Shown here: positions 33,440-46,300 of the stretch, piece by piece
Numbering within the stretch: position 1 is the first letter of the stretch
How the letters are laid out: each line of letters starts with the position of its first letter
Assembly: GCA_023213315.1 (NCBI GenBank)
Contig: JAKCPI010010586.1
Location: 34,446 to 98,445 of the forward strand
Length of the DNA stretch: 64,000 nucleotides
Reading direction: 5' to 3'
Source: Euborellia annulipes
Lineage: Eukaryota; Arthropoda; Insecta; Dermaptera; Anisolabididae
Notes under the pieces: model-generated
Seen by the model: the letters and a program-made list of their open reading frames with translations, nothing else
Databases searched by the model: none
What the model was told of the DNA's origin: nothing
Program-made: the position numbers and the translations under genes

Positions 33440-33803
33440 GCGCACAACTTTGCCCACCCACTATTCAAAGAAATAACGCAAAGCGTTTGTTTATTTGTTT
33501 TGATTTTGCTCTGTTGCTATGCATAATTTTCGAATTTAAATGATTTTTTAACAAATTTATGGCAAATTAGGATACAAATATTATATATCATTTTACTCTG
33601 GAGAAAGTCTAGTTTCTGAATAAATAAAAAAAATTATAGGTTATGTAAGAAAAAAATATTGGCCCCCCTCTAGAGCGACCCCTAATGGTCCGATGTTTAC
33701 CAAAAGCTTTTCAGTTCCTGACCTTTATCTCTAGTTTATGTATGCAAAATTTCAAAACAATTGGATGAATAGTTTTTGAGTTTTCGTTGTCGAAAAAAAA
33801 TAA

Positions 33804-33851
<48 letters not shown>

Positions 33852-34005
33852 AGACAGACCCACAGGCATCATTCCAAAAACTACTTAAATGGATTCTGGG
33901 GACCTCAAAGCGCATTTTGGCAGCTTCAGAAAAATTTCGATTTTTTTACGATTACATTAACTTTACCTGCCCTACCTACGGTTGGTGGGCAAAGTTAATA
34001 AATGA
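33440..34005 (+). mobile_element. Element F: foldback relative of FB-A
   Basis: The ends are ACAACTTTGCCCACCCAC and GGTTGGTGGGCAAAGTTA. The layout copies FB-A: AAACAATTGGATGAATAG body, a pure CA array (33806-33846), ACAGACAGACCCACAGG, then GGATTCTGGGGACCTCAAAG. The primary sequence outside these boxes differs. Confidence 0.7.
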
Positions 34006-34019
34006 ATTATTAATTGTGG

Positions 34020-34213
34020 TGTAGCCCGTGACCCGTGGTTCGGAGAGAAGACACTAGCTTCACGCCCCGGGGTCCCGGGTTCGCCTCCCGCCCAGGCGAG
34101 AAAAAATTTATTTCATTTGATTTGACTACAAATCATTTGAAATAAATAGAAATGGGGTCTAAATGGCCTTATATGCCGAAAAAGACCTTAAAAAAAAAAA
34201 AAAAAAAAAAAAA
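34020..34213 (+). mobile_element. tRNA-derived SINE, family B, with target duplication
   Basis: The head has A box CCCGTGGTTCGGAGAG and B-box region CCCGGGTTCGCCTCCC. The body is ATTTATTTCATTTGATTTGA, AATCATTTGAAATAAATA, GGGGTCTAAATGGCC and CCGAAAAAGACC, followed by poly-A. The 8-bp duplication AATTGTGG flanks it (34012-34019, 34214-34221). Confidence 0.9.
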
Positions 34214-34221
34214 AATTGTGG

Positions 34222-34974
34222 AGTATTAAAAATAGGAAAGACACTTTGATATCATCTCATATTTTCAGATTATCAGATTGAGCGAAACGCACCAAGCGGC
34301 GAGAGTTCGAACTAAAGGTTGTTGTATGATTTGATTCTCTTATGCAAGAGACAATCAAGTTCCAAGAATACCTTGGTTCCAAGTAAAATGAATATTTTTT
34401 TTTTATTTATTCAACCCACTTAGCCGTAGGCCATTGGGCAAAAAATGGATATTGATAGAAATCTATTTTAATAACGAATCGTTAAAATGATATAAGACAT
34501 TTATATAGGCCTAATAAAAAAAAAAAAAAAATAAGAAATAGAATTTTTATTAAATACAAATTTATATGGTAGAAAATTTTAGGACACACAATTTTACAAG
34601 AAAATAGAGAGAGTGTACTAATAATTAAATAAATATTATAATTACCATTAATAATAATCCGGAGTCGACCCCGCAGTGTGAGAAAGAAAGACGACGACCA
34701 TTAAAATTAATAATCCATTATCCAAGGCGCACTAATTAAAAACACTGATGAACACTAATTAAAACACTGATGAGCACTAATAATCACAAAATAAAAAAAA
34801 AAACTTTTAATAAAAAACGCGAATAAGCAGTGAACGAATGGCGCGTGAAAAGCAAACTGGCTCTTCCAAGATGGCTGGCTTCCCTTTCTCCCTTAAAAAA
34901 GGAGGGAATTCAATGAGGAGTAGAGGGGGTGGCGCGTAGAATGAAGGCATTTTTTTAAATCTGGTGTGATGTTG
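34222..34974. other. Unassigned sequence
   Basis: ACACTGATGA-type short direct repeats at 34740-34780. The - strand frame at 34807-35031 has no recognisable domain. No gene called. Confidence 0.4.
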
Positions 34975-35609
34975 GCAAGTTTTATCCCGCCGAATATAAT
35001 ACCCAGTTTTATACATGTATAAAACTATCATGGATAAAACTGGGCCGATGTATAAAACTGTAAAAAACTAATCCCCCTGAAAAAACAGCTTTTATTTCAA
35101 TTTTTTTAATGTTTTAGAGAAATGACGATGTTGTTTTCTTTTTATTTAGTGAATAATATAATCGAAATGCTAATAAAATAATTGAAAAATGAAATTAAAA
35201 AATTAAATATGGAAACCTAACCTACAGATGTCAATTCATTTGTAAGTATATTTATTATTTTCTTTAATTAATTAATATCAGATAATTAAATTTAGTTTGT
35301 TTTTATTTTTTTAGGTTTCTGATAAGGAACAAAACATATGGAAAATTAATTTTTGAATATATATGGCCCGAAAAGTGGAATCTGACAGGTGGTGCAAATC
35401 TATTACCTCAAGATTTTAAAATATTCAAAAGTGATATTTGTTTTGATTTCTATAATAGAAAAAGAAGAAAAAACTATACTACTGTTTTTAATTTTATCTT
35501 AATTTGTTCTTTCAAGATGCATTTTTATATAGTTAATAAAGAAAAAACAAAATTTGAATTAAAACATTTGGAAAGCAACTTATCTAATTTTTGAATATAA
35601 AATTATCTA

Positions 35610-36100
35610 AGTTGAAGAGAAGTTGCTGTTGATGTTATGGAATTGAAGAGAGCAAGTACAGGTGCAGCAAACGTGTCCTTTTCGACATTTGGCATCCAAA
35701 GGCTCTTTATTTGCTGCACCTGTACTTGCTCTCTTCCATTCTATAAAATTATCCAAAAAAGAATTATTAAATGTCAAAATAAGTATGAATATACTGAATC
35801 TTGGAATGGAAAAGAGCAAGTACAGGTGCAACAAATAAAGAGAGCCTTTGGATGCCAAATGCCCAAAGGGAGACGTTTCGGACAAAATTTTATTTGTCCA
35901 TTCTCAGTCCTCGTTTGCTTATAAACTAATTAGGCACAAAGTTGTCATTGTTGTTGCGGCACGAATTCGTGCACATGTATATTTTTTTATAAAATCAGTG
36001 GAGTCTTCCTTTCGGCATTTGGCATCCAAAGGCTCTCTTTATTTGCTTTACCTTTACTTGCTCTTTTCCATTCCATAACATCAACAGCAACTTCTCTTCA
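35610..36100. repeat. Nested inverted repeats around AGCAAGTACAGGTGCA
   Basis: GAGAAGTTGCTGTTGATGTT at 35619 pairs with AACATCAACAGCAACTTCTC at 36078. GAGCAAGTACAGGTGCA and TGGCATCCAAAGGCTCT recur four times, alternating in orientation. The 76-95-codon frames on both strands are by-products. Confidence 0.8.
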
Positions 36101-36261
36101 AATTATATACTGAATCTTGTTTATGTTTTGTTCATGCCTAATGTATTGCATACACAAACTTTAAACAATACCTGTATTAGACTGGTTGTGAAGTGTTTAA
36201 TAATTGTAACATAATAAATAAATGCATTATATATATACATAAAAATATTTTGTTATTTTTA

Positions 36262-36517
36262 GGCTGAACGCACACCGATCGAGCAAAAACGTTTTCGAAC
36301 AAAACGCTTTTGCCTGAAACAGTTTTTTCAATGCTTTTCTATGGGTCAATGCACACCGAAGAGACAACATAATTGGTCATGATTCGACATCATCGAATAA
36401 AATGCTTTGCTCGATCGGTGTGCGTTGTCATCGAGCAAAACGTTTTCCTCTTGGGCAAAACATTTTGATCGAAAACGTTTTTGCTCGATTGGTGTGGTTT
36501 AGCCTTACTCATTTATT
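36262..36517. mobile_element. Element G, copy 2
   Basis: The ends are AGGCTGAACGCACACCGATC and GATTGGTGTGGTTTAGCCT. The interior has ACGTTTT / AAAACGTT units as at 25115-25436, including the shared CATGATTCGACAT. Confidence 0.7.
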
Positions 36518-36679
36518 CTTAAGATAATCACAATTTCCTGCGTTTTAATCTTTTTGAACCCAATCATTATATATTTATATTTTTTTAGAAAAAACCTTAT
36601 TAAAAATTATTTAAAAAGATAAAATTTAGAATTTTGAAGTTTAGGCTTTCACAATTGTTATCATTAGTAAAAGAATTTG

Positions 36680-36790
36680 ATTTTCGTTTTAACTGTGGTT
36701 TATTTGTAAAAATTACAATGGTTCGACCACTCATTCTGTGGTCAAAAAGTTATAATTTTTGCAAACAAACCACAGCAAAACTCAAATCGG
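36680..36790. repeat. Single long hairpin
   Basis: GTGGTTTATTTGTAAAAATT...GGTTCGACCAC pairs with GTGGTCAAAAAGTTATAATT...AAACAAACCAC over about 50 bases, loop TCATTCT. Confidence 0.7.
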
Positions 36791-37029
36791 TCTTTTATTA
36801 AGTTTATTTTGGATCTGTCAATCATTTGCCACATGGCATTTTTCAAAATTTGTTTTTATATATAAATATTAAAAAAATATGACTCATTCTAGACATAAAT
36901 GATTTTTATTTGAATTTCCTTTCTCGTCGGGTTTGCGCATGCGCATCAGAGGTTTAAAAATTTTATACAGTTTTATCCACAATTTTTGTATAAAACTGCA
37001 AAATCATGTATAAAACCCCAATCTGTCCC

Positions 37030-37080
37030 TCCGAGAAGCAAATGTCTTCTCACTGAGCCACGGCTCCCGGGCACACTTTA
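37030..37080 (-). mobile_element. SINE-B head fragment
   Basis: Read in reverse it gives GGGAGCCGTGGCTCAGTGAG AAGACATTTGCTTCTCGG, similar to the first 50 bases of SINE-B. No body follows. Confidence 0.5.
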
Positions 37081-37332
37081 TATTTAATAAAAAATCATAT
37101 TTACATTATAAATTAATGAATTTTTAAATTATTATTATTTCTCCGACTTTTTTTTTGGAAATTTTGGTTGGCAGCACTGGTCTAGTTACAGCTTCTGTTC
37201 TCGTCCTGTCGTTGTTGACATTTCTCTACTGTCATGGAAGTTAACTTGATTAATAAACCAGCTAATAATTCTCAATCTATATAAATGAATTTTTTTTAAA
37301 TCTACATTTTATTCTGTATTTTGAGTGCCATA
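37081..37332 (+). promoter_or_regulatory. Upstream region of the kinesin gene
   Basis: The 250 bases before the start codon contain a less AT-rich patch (37166-37235) with no TATA box at a usual distance. The transcription start cannot be fixed. Position relative to the gene is the only support. Confidence 0.3.
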
Positions 37333-40300
37333 ATGTCGGTGAGTTAATAATTTCAATAATACATTTTTCTTATTTCAAATAAATGCATGAAAGCTTTTTT
37401 TCTTATTCTTACAAAAGTAATATTTTAAATATTAAATTGTTTCATTTAAAATAGTATTTTATAAATTATAATGCAAAATTTCACAATTTTATTTCTTATT
37501 GCATGCAATAATTGCATTTAATGAAAATGAGTCATCGTTTGGTATTTAGGGTAAATTCAATACCTTGGATCTTTAAATCCTTTGAGTAATTAGAGAGATT
37601 TAGCTGGATAATTAGCAATTTTAAAAATATATTAACAATTTTTTGTTTTATTAGATCATATAAATTAAATAAAGCCATTGAATAAATGAGTAGCGAGAAA
37701 AAAATATTAATTTATTTTTTGTTGTAAAATTCATAAAAATCATTTCCCACCTTTGCCATTTTTTTATTAAAATTTTTTTTTTAATTTATTATTAAAAAAA
37801 AAAAAACTATTTTAGAATTATACCCACCTCTAAAGATTTTTATTATCTAATGTGATTTTATTCTTAAATAATATATATACTGGTAGATTAATTTGTAGTC
37901 CAACTTATTATTTTATATTACTGAGAAATTAATGTAATTTTTGTGTTTTCAGAAAAATATTGTACCAAATGAAGGAGAAGTGGAGAATGTTCGAGTCGTT
38001 GTTCGTGTTCGACCTTTGAGCGAAAAAGAAAAGGCTTCAGATTTTAAGGAAGTAGTGAGTGTAGATCAAGTGAATTCCTCGGTTACAGTATTTAATCCAC
38101 AAGCAAATGAGGGAGAACCTCCGAAACAATTCACATTCGATCTCGCATTTGGGCCTAACGCTAGACAGGTATTCAAACAAAAAAACAATATGACTATAGT
38201 CATATAATTAAATATAATATAGTTATAATTTTAATTCATTTTGCTATAATATTCAGCTTTTGTTATGATCTTTGAAAACAAATTTTAACCTGTAACAGAT
38301 CTGTGTTTATCTTGACCTTTTTTTATATTTACATCATTTATAACGGATTACAATTTATATTCAGGTCTATTCTCTCTAAGCAAAAACGTTAACTTTTAAC
38401 ATCTGAAAACAGTGTTAATTCATTTTAACACCACTTTGCCTCAAATTCGCGATTCTGTAAGCCAAAATCTTAACGGCAAAGTGGTAACATTTAGACAATA
38501 GTGTTAAAAATTAATGTCATGTCCAGGGGATGCCTTTAATATTTTAACGCCGTATTTAATGCGTAAAAATGGTGTCTTTAACCAAAAAAGTAAGTTTATG
38601 ATTTTGACAGCTTTGAGATAAAATCAACATTATTAGGGAAATTTTTTATTATAGACCATATTTTTGTATTAATTATTTATTAAAAATATAAATACGGTAT
38701 AACGTTTCGACTGCTTATTCTGCATTCATTCTTCATATGGATCGTTAACACCTGGTGCTAAAAAGTAAAATGCCAACGTTGCTGTTAAGACAATTGCTTT
38801 AAAAAGTGCTATTCAATATTAACACTGATGGTATTACTTTACTTTTTAACACACAATATATGATGTTAATGCCTGTTTTTAGAGAATAGACTTGATTAGG
38901 GAAAATTAATAATAGAATCTAATAATACCTTTATTATACTTCGGTGTTTTTACTTTCTCTTTCCCTATATGGACGCTGTTATGCAATGGTGTTTCATTCA
39001 AAGACCAAAAAATTCAAAATTGAGTTAAGCACGGAATATTGTTTCAAATACTTTAAGTATTTTTTATGAAATATGTCCTAAAAAAATTTATATTTAATGT
39101 TACTTGCACAATTGACAAGAAAAATTATATATAATCCAATGTAAACAAAAAACTTTTGTTGATTTTCTCAAAACTCGATGTTTGGTCTTTGACACACCAT
39201 TGCATAAGAGGGTCCATATATAAAATATATAAAGAGAAAGTATTTTTCTTCCTACAATATTGAATGGAGGAAGTAAAGAAGTGTACAATATTATCTTTTT
39301 CTTATAGCTTGATATCTATAATGAAACAGCTCGTCCGATTGTTGATAAAGTCTTGCAAGGATATAATGGTACTATTTTGGCTTATGGACAAACAGGAACT
39401 GGCAAAACTTTCACAATGGAAGGAGATTGCAGTGAACCCGAACTCAAAGGAATTATTCCTAATTCCTTTGCTCATATTTTTGGATATATTGCCAAAGCAG
39501 CTGAACAAACAAAGTATATACACCATCTACTTTAAATCATATTTGTTAAGATATTCTTTTAAATAATTACTTTTAGTAATTTAAATTAATTAAAATCTAT
39601 TATTTTTTAATTTTCAGATTCTTAGTCAGAGTAGGTTACATTGAAATATATAATGAAGAAATTCGTGATTTGCTATCAAAAGATCATAAAGCCAAATTAG
39701 AAGTGAAAGAACGTCCTGATATTGGAGTCTATATAAAAGATCTCTCCAGTTATGTCATTAATAATGCAGATGAAATGGAAAAGATTATGAATTTCGGGAA
39801 AAAAAATAGTAAAATCTTTTTTTAACTATGGACTTTATTAATAATATTATAAACATATCTCTTATTTCTTTTTAGGAGCTGTTGGGGAAACAGCTATGAA
39901 TATTACAAGCTCTAGATCGCATGCTATCTTTACTATTACAATCGAAAATAGTGAAATTGGAGATGATGGAAAACAACACATCAAAATGGGAAAACTACAT
40001 CTTGTAGATTTAGCAGTGAGTTTCTCTATAAGTCATTACACTTCTGTCTCTTGCCTTTCAGCTTCCAGACTTCTTCCTCTTGCTACACCTTCTTCTTGAG
40101 GCCTAGGAGAATGTTCCATGGGGCATCTCCAAAGTGTCCTCATTTGTTCAACTTAAATTGTCTTATTCACAGGAAGAGAGGATGCCAGCCAAAAGGTTAG
40201 CCTCTATCGAATAAAAATCTCAATTCAGAAGACGTTTTGGTTTTAATTAAATAAATACATCATCAGTTCTTAAGAATTGAGATTTTTATTAGATAGAGGC

Positions 40301-43300
40301 TCTCCTTTTGGCTGACATCCTCTCTTCCTGTGAATCATTCTAATCGTTGAACAGCCACTTCTCTTATCAACATCTTTAAATTGTCTTCCACTAATCTAAA
40401 TAAGTATCTTTCTAAATCATTTTTGTCCCACTCTTACTCTTCCTGGTGACCATTGGTTAATTTATGTGTCTTGCAGGTCTTTTGCATTCATTTTTCAAAA
40501 AAAAAAAAAATTACTCATGGAAGATAATTTCACCCAGACACAAAGGGAGATCAATGTGAGGTGGCCTAAGCGCCTTAATTAACCCAGGACCTCCAGAGAG
40601 AGGAGGGCCGGGTGGCTGATAAAGAGCAATACCTCATGAAATCCATCTATATGTTGTGAGTTGCTTTCTCGAGTGTTGTAGGTTACCTTCTCTCAGGGAT
40701 TTGTTGGGATTTTGAATAATAAATGTAGTAATTTGAAATATAAGTTTATTGTAAAAATTGTCCGACACTTAGGAGATCGAGAGAGAGGAGAGAAAATCCC
40801 TTCCGGGAGTGGGAGATGGCCTTTTATACCATTTTTCCAGACAGTAATCCTACAGTCCCAGGGGAAAGACACACGTGTAACGATTCTAATTGCAAAATTT
40901 GCACTTTTCCGTGATAATCTTTGTCTAGTGCAGACGCTAAATCTGCATTTTCTATGGGAATCTTTACAGGTGGGTCTTGTTCTAGATATATATCAAATTT
41001 TGCAATCGAATGTATTTAAATCAAATTTTGTATCTCTCTGTCTCTCTCCCTTTTTTTGGCTTCAAAACACATACAAGGCTTTAAATAATATTTAAAATTT
41101 GTTCGTTACAAAGTCTCATGCTGTTTGGCGTGTTACAAGTGAATCCACTTCGAATCAGTTACTTATGTCTTATTTTTAAACGAAAAAATGCCGTTCCCTA
41201 AAAAAAGTCAATCGAAAAAAATGAAATGGTAATGTAAGTGGGGGAGGGGAAGACGTTTAAAGCAGCCACAAATTTGTGAATTGGCCTTTTATATTTCCTT
41301 TATAATGACTTTGGACAAGAAAGCCGTTTTGGCCAGCATTTTAATCAATGTGCATAATGTTTAAGAAAATTAACAGTTGTATGAAGAATTAATTATATAG
41401 TGGTGGGCTGTTAAGGTGTACAACAGCCTCACACGCCGACCAAGATTGAATCACAAATTTTAAATATTATTTAAAGTCTTGTATGGATGGATTTCATGAG
41501 GTATTGCTCCTTATCAGCCACCCGGCCCGCCCCTCTCTGGAGATCCTGGGTTAATTAAGGCGCTTAGGCCACCTCACATTGGGCCCTTTGTGTCTGGGTG
41601 AAATTATCTCCCACTTTTCTACCCTCAGAGGAGACTTCCTCAATGTTGCATTATTTGCGGCAAACTGGACTCGAACTCTAGTTGAAACTTCTGATCCTGC
41701 TTAGCCACTTCATTTAAAGCCTTTTTTATACTTCTAATTTTTTGAATAGTTCATGGTTAATAATAAAATTGTGTCATTAAAATTTTATTAGGGATCAGAA
41801 CGTCAGAGTAAAACAGGAGCAACAGGACAACGTCTTCGTGAAGCAACAAAAATTAATGCCTCGCTTTCTGTACTTGGAAACGTAATTTCTGCTCTAGTTG
41901 ATGGAAAAAGCAATCATATTCCTTATCGAAATTCGAAACTTACACGTCTTCTTCAAGACTCACTTGGAGGGAATTCTAAAACGGTTATGGTAAATAAATT
42001 AAATCTTATATACACGTGGCATATTCTGAAAAATGAATACACAAATTGTTTTTATGTAGTGTGCGAATATTGGACCAGCTGATTATAATTATGACGAGAC
42101 CATTTCCACTTTACGATATGCAAATCGATCTAAATGCATTCGAAATCGAGTTAAAATTAATGAAAATCCAAAAGATGCAGTATTGCGTGATTTCCAAGCT
42201 CAAATTGAAGATTTAAGGAAGCAACTTGCAGAAATTCAACAAATTGAACATATAATTGGTAAATTTGAGAATTTCATTTTGAAAGTTAAATACCCAAAGC
42301 TCTATGGTCTTATCATATTGCTAATATAAGTATTTATTCATTAAAATTTTGAATTAATGTTTTTAGAAGAAAGTGACGAAGGAGAAGAGGAACTATCAGA
42401 AGGAGAACGTCATCATAAAAAAATTCTTACCCCTTCTGAAGAGAAAAAGGATGACGCACATCAATTGGAAGTCCTTAAGCATGAACAGGAACTTAAAAAA
42501 GCACAGTAAGTTAGCTTTAAAACAGATTAATTAAAGTATGAAATTGAAATTAATTTTACTGGTATAAAAATAAAATGTTATTTAAGCATTTGATATATTA
42601 GCAATGAATGAGACACTAGAAGGGCGGATCCGAGGTGTTTCTCGGGAGAAAGGGGGGGGGTAATCTGGTGTGACTCGTCGCATTCTGTACTTGTTTGCCA
42701 GAATATAAATACAAATCAAATTTTAAGTATTAATTTTTAAAATTTTACATTAAAATTAAAAAAAAAAAAGTAATTTTTTCAAATCTCGGAGGGGGGGTGT
42801 AATTAACCTCTTTACTCCCCGCTTGTATCCGCCCTTGCTAGAATATGGGCGGATTCTATATATTTTAAATAAAAAATCAGACAAATTTATTAAATTATTT
42901 GTAGTACCGTATATGAAATTATTTTTTTCCCAGTTCATCTCTGATACAATTATTTGAGAGAAAAATTATAAAATTTAATGTAATCTTTTGTGGCTCATAA
43001 AGAGAACAAGAAGTTCTCAGGGCCGTTAATAAATCTTCTTTATTCTTATTATTCTTTTTCTTATAGTTTTTTTTATATATTTTTTTTTTTTTTAGAATGG
43101 AACATGAACAATTAAGAGAAAAGTTAAAAAATATGGAGAAGAAAATTTTAGTTGGTGGAGAAAATTTATTAGAAAAAGCTGAATTACAAGAACGATTGTT
43201 GGACGCCTCAGCAAGAGAACTGGAAGAAAGAAAACGAAATGAACAAAAACTGGAAGAAACCTTACAACAAAAAGAGGTATTACTAGTGAATTAATATTAT

Positions 43301-46300
43301 TAACACTTTTTCGTTACCAGTTAGTAACTTGCGCGACTAACTGCATATAAGGGGAAGGAGTTTTATTAGGGTCGAGGGTCCGGTGGCCTAGTGCAATAGC
43401 ACGCCTATGCCCCGGAAAGGCGGAGATCCTGGGTTTGATTCCCGAGGGCCATGGAATGTTTGGCCTCGCCAATAGAAAACACTCACATGTCTTGTTGAAT
43501 TAATATTATTTTTATTTATTTTATTTAAGATCTTTTTCGACATTTAAAGCCATTTAGATCCCATCCTTATTTATTTCAAATGATTTGAAGTTAATTCAAA
43601 TGAAATAAATTTTTCTCGCTTGGGATGGGAAACGAACCCGGACCCCTGCACGAGAAGCTAGTGCGTTCTCTCTGCCACGGGTCATGGGCTAATTAATATT
43701 ATTTTAAATTATAGAATTCCCATTCATATTTTTAAGAATAATTTTTAAATTATTCCTTTAAAATTTTATAGGCTGAACTTCTAATGGTAGAAAAACAATA
43801 TTCATCTCTACAAGAAGAAGCATTTGATAAAACAAGACGTCTTAAAAAAATGATTGCCACATTTTTATCCTACAAGGCTGAATTACGAGATTTGATGCAT
43901 GAACAGCAGAGAGAAATGGAAGGACTTCTCGATAGTGTCCGAGCTCTGACTAAAGAATTACGGCTCCAGGAAACTATAATTGATGCTTTTATTCCACGAG
44001 CTCATCAGGTAATTAAAATTATTCAAAAAATTTAACGAAATGGAAAAATAATCCTCTATATACGAGGGTGAATCAAAAATTACTATATGACAATTTATGA
44101 AACCATACACACATATAGACAACAACATACAATGTAGGTTAACTTTTCCAATAGTCCCCAAGAGACTAAACATTTCTCGGAACGGGATTTCTCAACGTTT
44201 TGGAATCGTCATTCACCGAGATCCTTTTTCAGCTTACCGAACACATGATGATTTTGTTGCACGGCAACGCAACCCCTCCCAAGGCCCACCAAACGTTCGA
44301 GCTGCTGCAGCGATTCAAGTGGGTGGTATGGCAACATCCTCCTTACAGTCCAGACTTATAGCGCTGTGTGCGATTAATCATGTGTTTGGTAAGCTGAAAA
44401 AAGATCTCGGTGATCGACGATTCCAAAATAATAAGAAGGTGAAAGCAGTTGTCTCCATGTGATTACATAGCGCTGAAGGTAATTCCTAAGCAACCGGAAT
44501 CGAAAAGTTTGTTGGCCGTTTCGAGAAATCTTTATACTCTCTTGGGGACTATTGAAAATGTGAACTTACATTGTATTTAATATGTTGTTGCCTATTTGTA
44601 AGTGGTTTTATAAATGGTCATAAATTTAAAATTTACAGATGCTGGGCCGATAGAACATCTTGTATTGAAGATTAAATGGTCATAAAGTGGATGTGGAAAT
44701 GCAGGCAGCCAAAAAAACATTCTCGATTCTCTTTGAATGTCCAGAAGTTTCGGGTAAAATTTATTCACCAATCTTCAGTGAAAACTCTCTCCTACTAAAA
44801 TTATTCACTGGAAGATGGCTGAATAAATTTTACCTGAAACGTCTGTCTGGACATTCAAAGAGAATCGAGTGTTTTATTTTGGCTGCCTGCCTTCGGTAAT
44901 CGATGGAAAAATATCCATCATTTGTCATTATCTTCTATTTTTCTCAATTTCCCAAAAAGTTGCTGAACTATGACTTATAGGGTTTCTCAAATAAATGATT
45001 CAAATAAGGACCAAATATTTCATTTATACAGGAACAAAAATAAAAGTATTTTTTTTTTTATTGAAAATAAAGAGCAAACATGTTTATTTCATTTATTTAT
45101 ATGACAAATTATTTTATCTTATCAATATATATATACATTATTATATACGTAGGAGGATTAAATTTATCTATTTGATTCATTTCAATTTTAAGAAATTACT
45201 TCATTTAATCTTATCTTATAATGATTTCTGAATTATAAATCAACAAAAAGACCAAAATAATATGGCGTGTGCAAATATCGTTAAATTATTTCTGCATTTT
45301 AGAGAGTTTAAAATACTGACTCAAATTGTCAAATGACGCTTTTAGAATAAGGATTCTGATGTGTTTGATGACGGTCAAATTTTTACGCATACCTGGGAAT
45401 GTCGAGTGGCCCACTCGACCGCAGAATCTAATACAGTTTCATATTTTAATTCGTCCCGAATTTTTTTGAAAGAATATATAAGCTAACAAATCTGATTTCT
45501 AATAGAGTATTTTTGTTTTATTTAGTTTCATATTCCTTTTGAATATTGATTTGATAAATTGTATTTTGAAATTCATTCCATATATAAAAATCTGGTCGCA
45601 TCAGATTTTTGTGCCGAGATATATTTATTGTTAAAGGAGCAAGAGGTTTACTCGATTCTGTTGCAAATGGAGGTGCAGAGAAGAAATAATTTATGAGAAA
45701 TTATATCGAGGATTTTAATGACAAGACGACTGTGATTGCAAATTTAACAGTTTCGGACCATAATCTGCGAAAGATTTCAGAAAAAGTGAGTCAGCATAGC
45801 AATACAAAAAATTAATCACATCACCAATTTACATTTTCAAGGTGATGTGATTAATTTTTTGTATTGCTGTGCTGACTCACTTTTTCTGAAATCTTTCGCA
45901 GGCCTAATGATGGTCTTTTCGGACCGAAACCGTTAAATTTGCAATCACAGTCGTCTTGTCATTAAAATCCTCGATATAATTTCTCGTAAATTATTTCTTC
46001 TTTGCACCTCCATCTGCGACAGAATCGAGAAAACCTACTGCTCCTTTTAGAATATCCTATTCGGGTGTTTCTACCGTCGAGATATATTTAGTTGCTTTTA
46101 GCACTCAAGTTCCAAACTGGACCACGCGATTCATAGGTGGTGCTGAACTACAAATGCTTCCACATCAGTAAAGTGTCTTCAAACGATTTCCACGAAAGAT
46201 TTCACTGATTCACTTTTTAAAGAGCTTTCTAAAAAATAGTTGATTTATGAATTTTAAACAAAATCGTTGGAGCGAATTTTGAGAAAATCGAAAAAAAAAC

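Larger units (their letters stand above)
34975..37030. mobile_element. Possible larger foldback bounded by TATAAAACTG repeats
   Basis: GTTTTATACATGTATAAAAC, GATAAAACTGGG and TATAAAACTG occur at 35010-35060. TTTTATACAGTTTTATCC and GTATAAAACTG occur near 36960-37010 in inverted order. Between them lie an inverted-repeat cluster (35610-36100), element G (36262-36517) and a hairpin (36680-36790). That this is one element is an inference. Confidence 0.35.

Noticed and set aside
40712..41095. 127-codon frame as a gene inside kinesin intron 5
   Set aside because: It lies within a foldback element, has no recognisable domain, and has no splice partners.
43376..43475. Functional tRNA gene
   Set aside because: A and B boxes are visible, but I could not fold a clean acceptor stem and the position is inside an intron next to another SINE. 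Kept as SINE-like.
44097..44462. Intact mariner transposase
   Set aside because: The conserved blocks fall in two frames with stops between them, and the N-terminal half and right terminus are missing.
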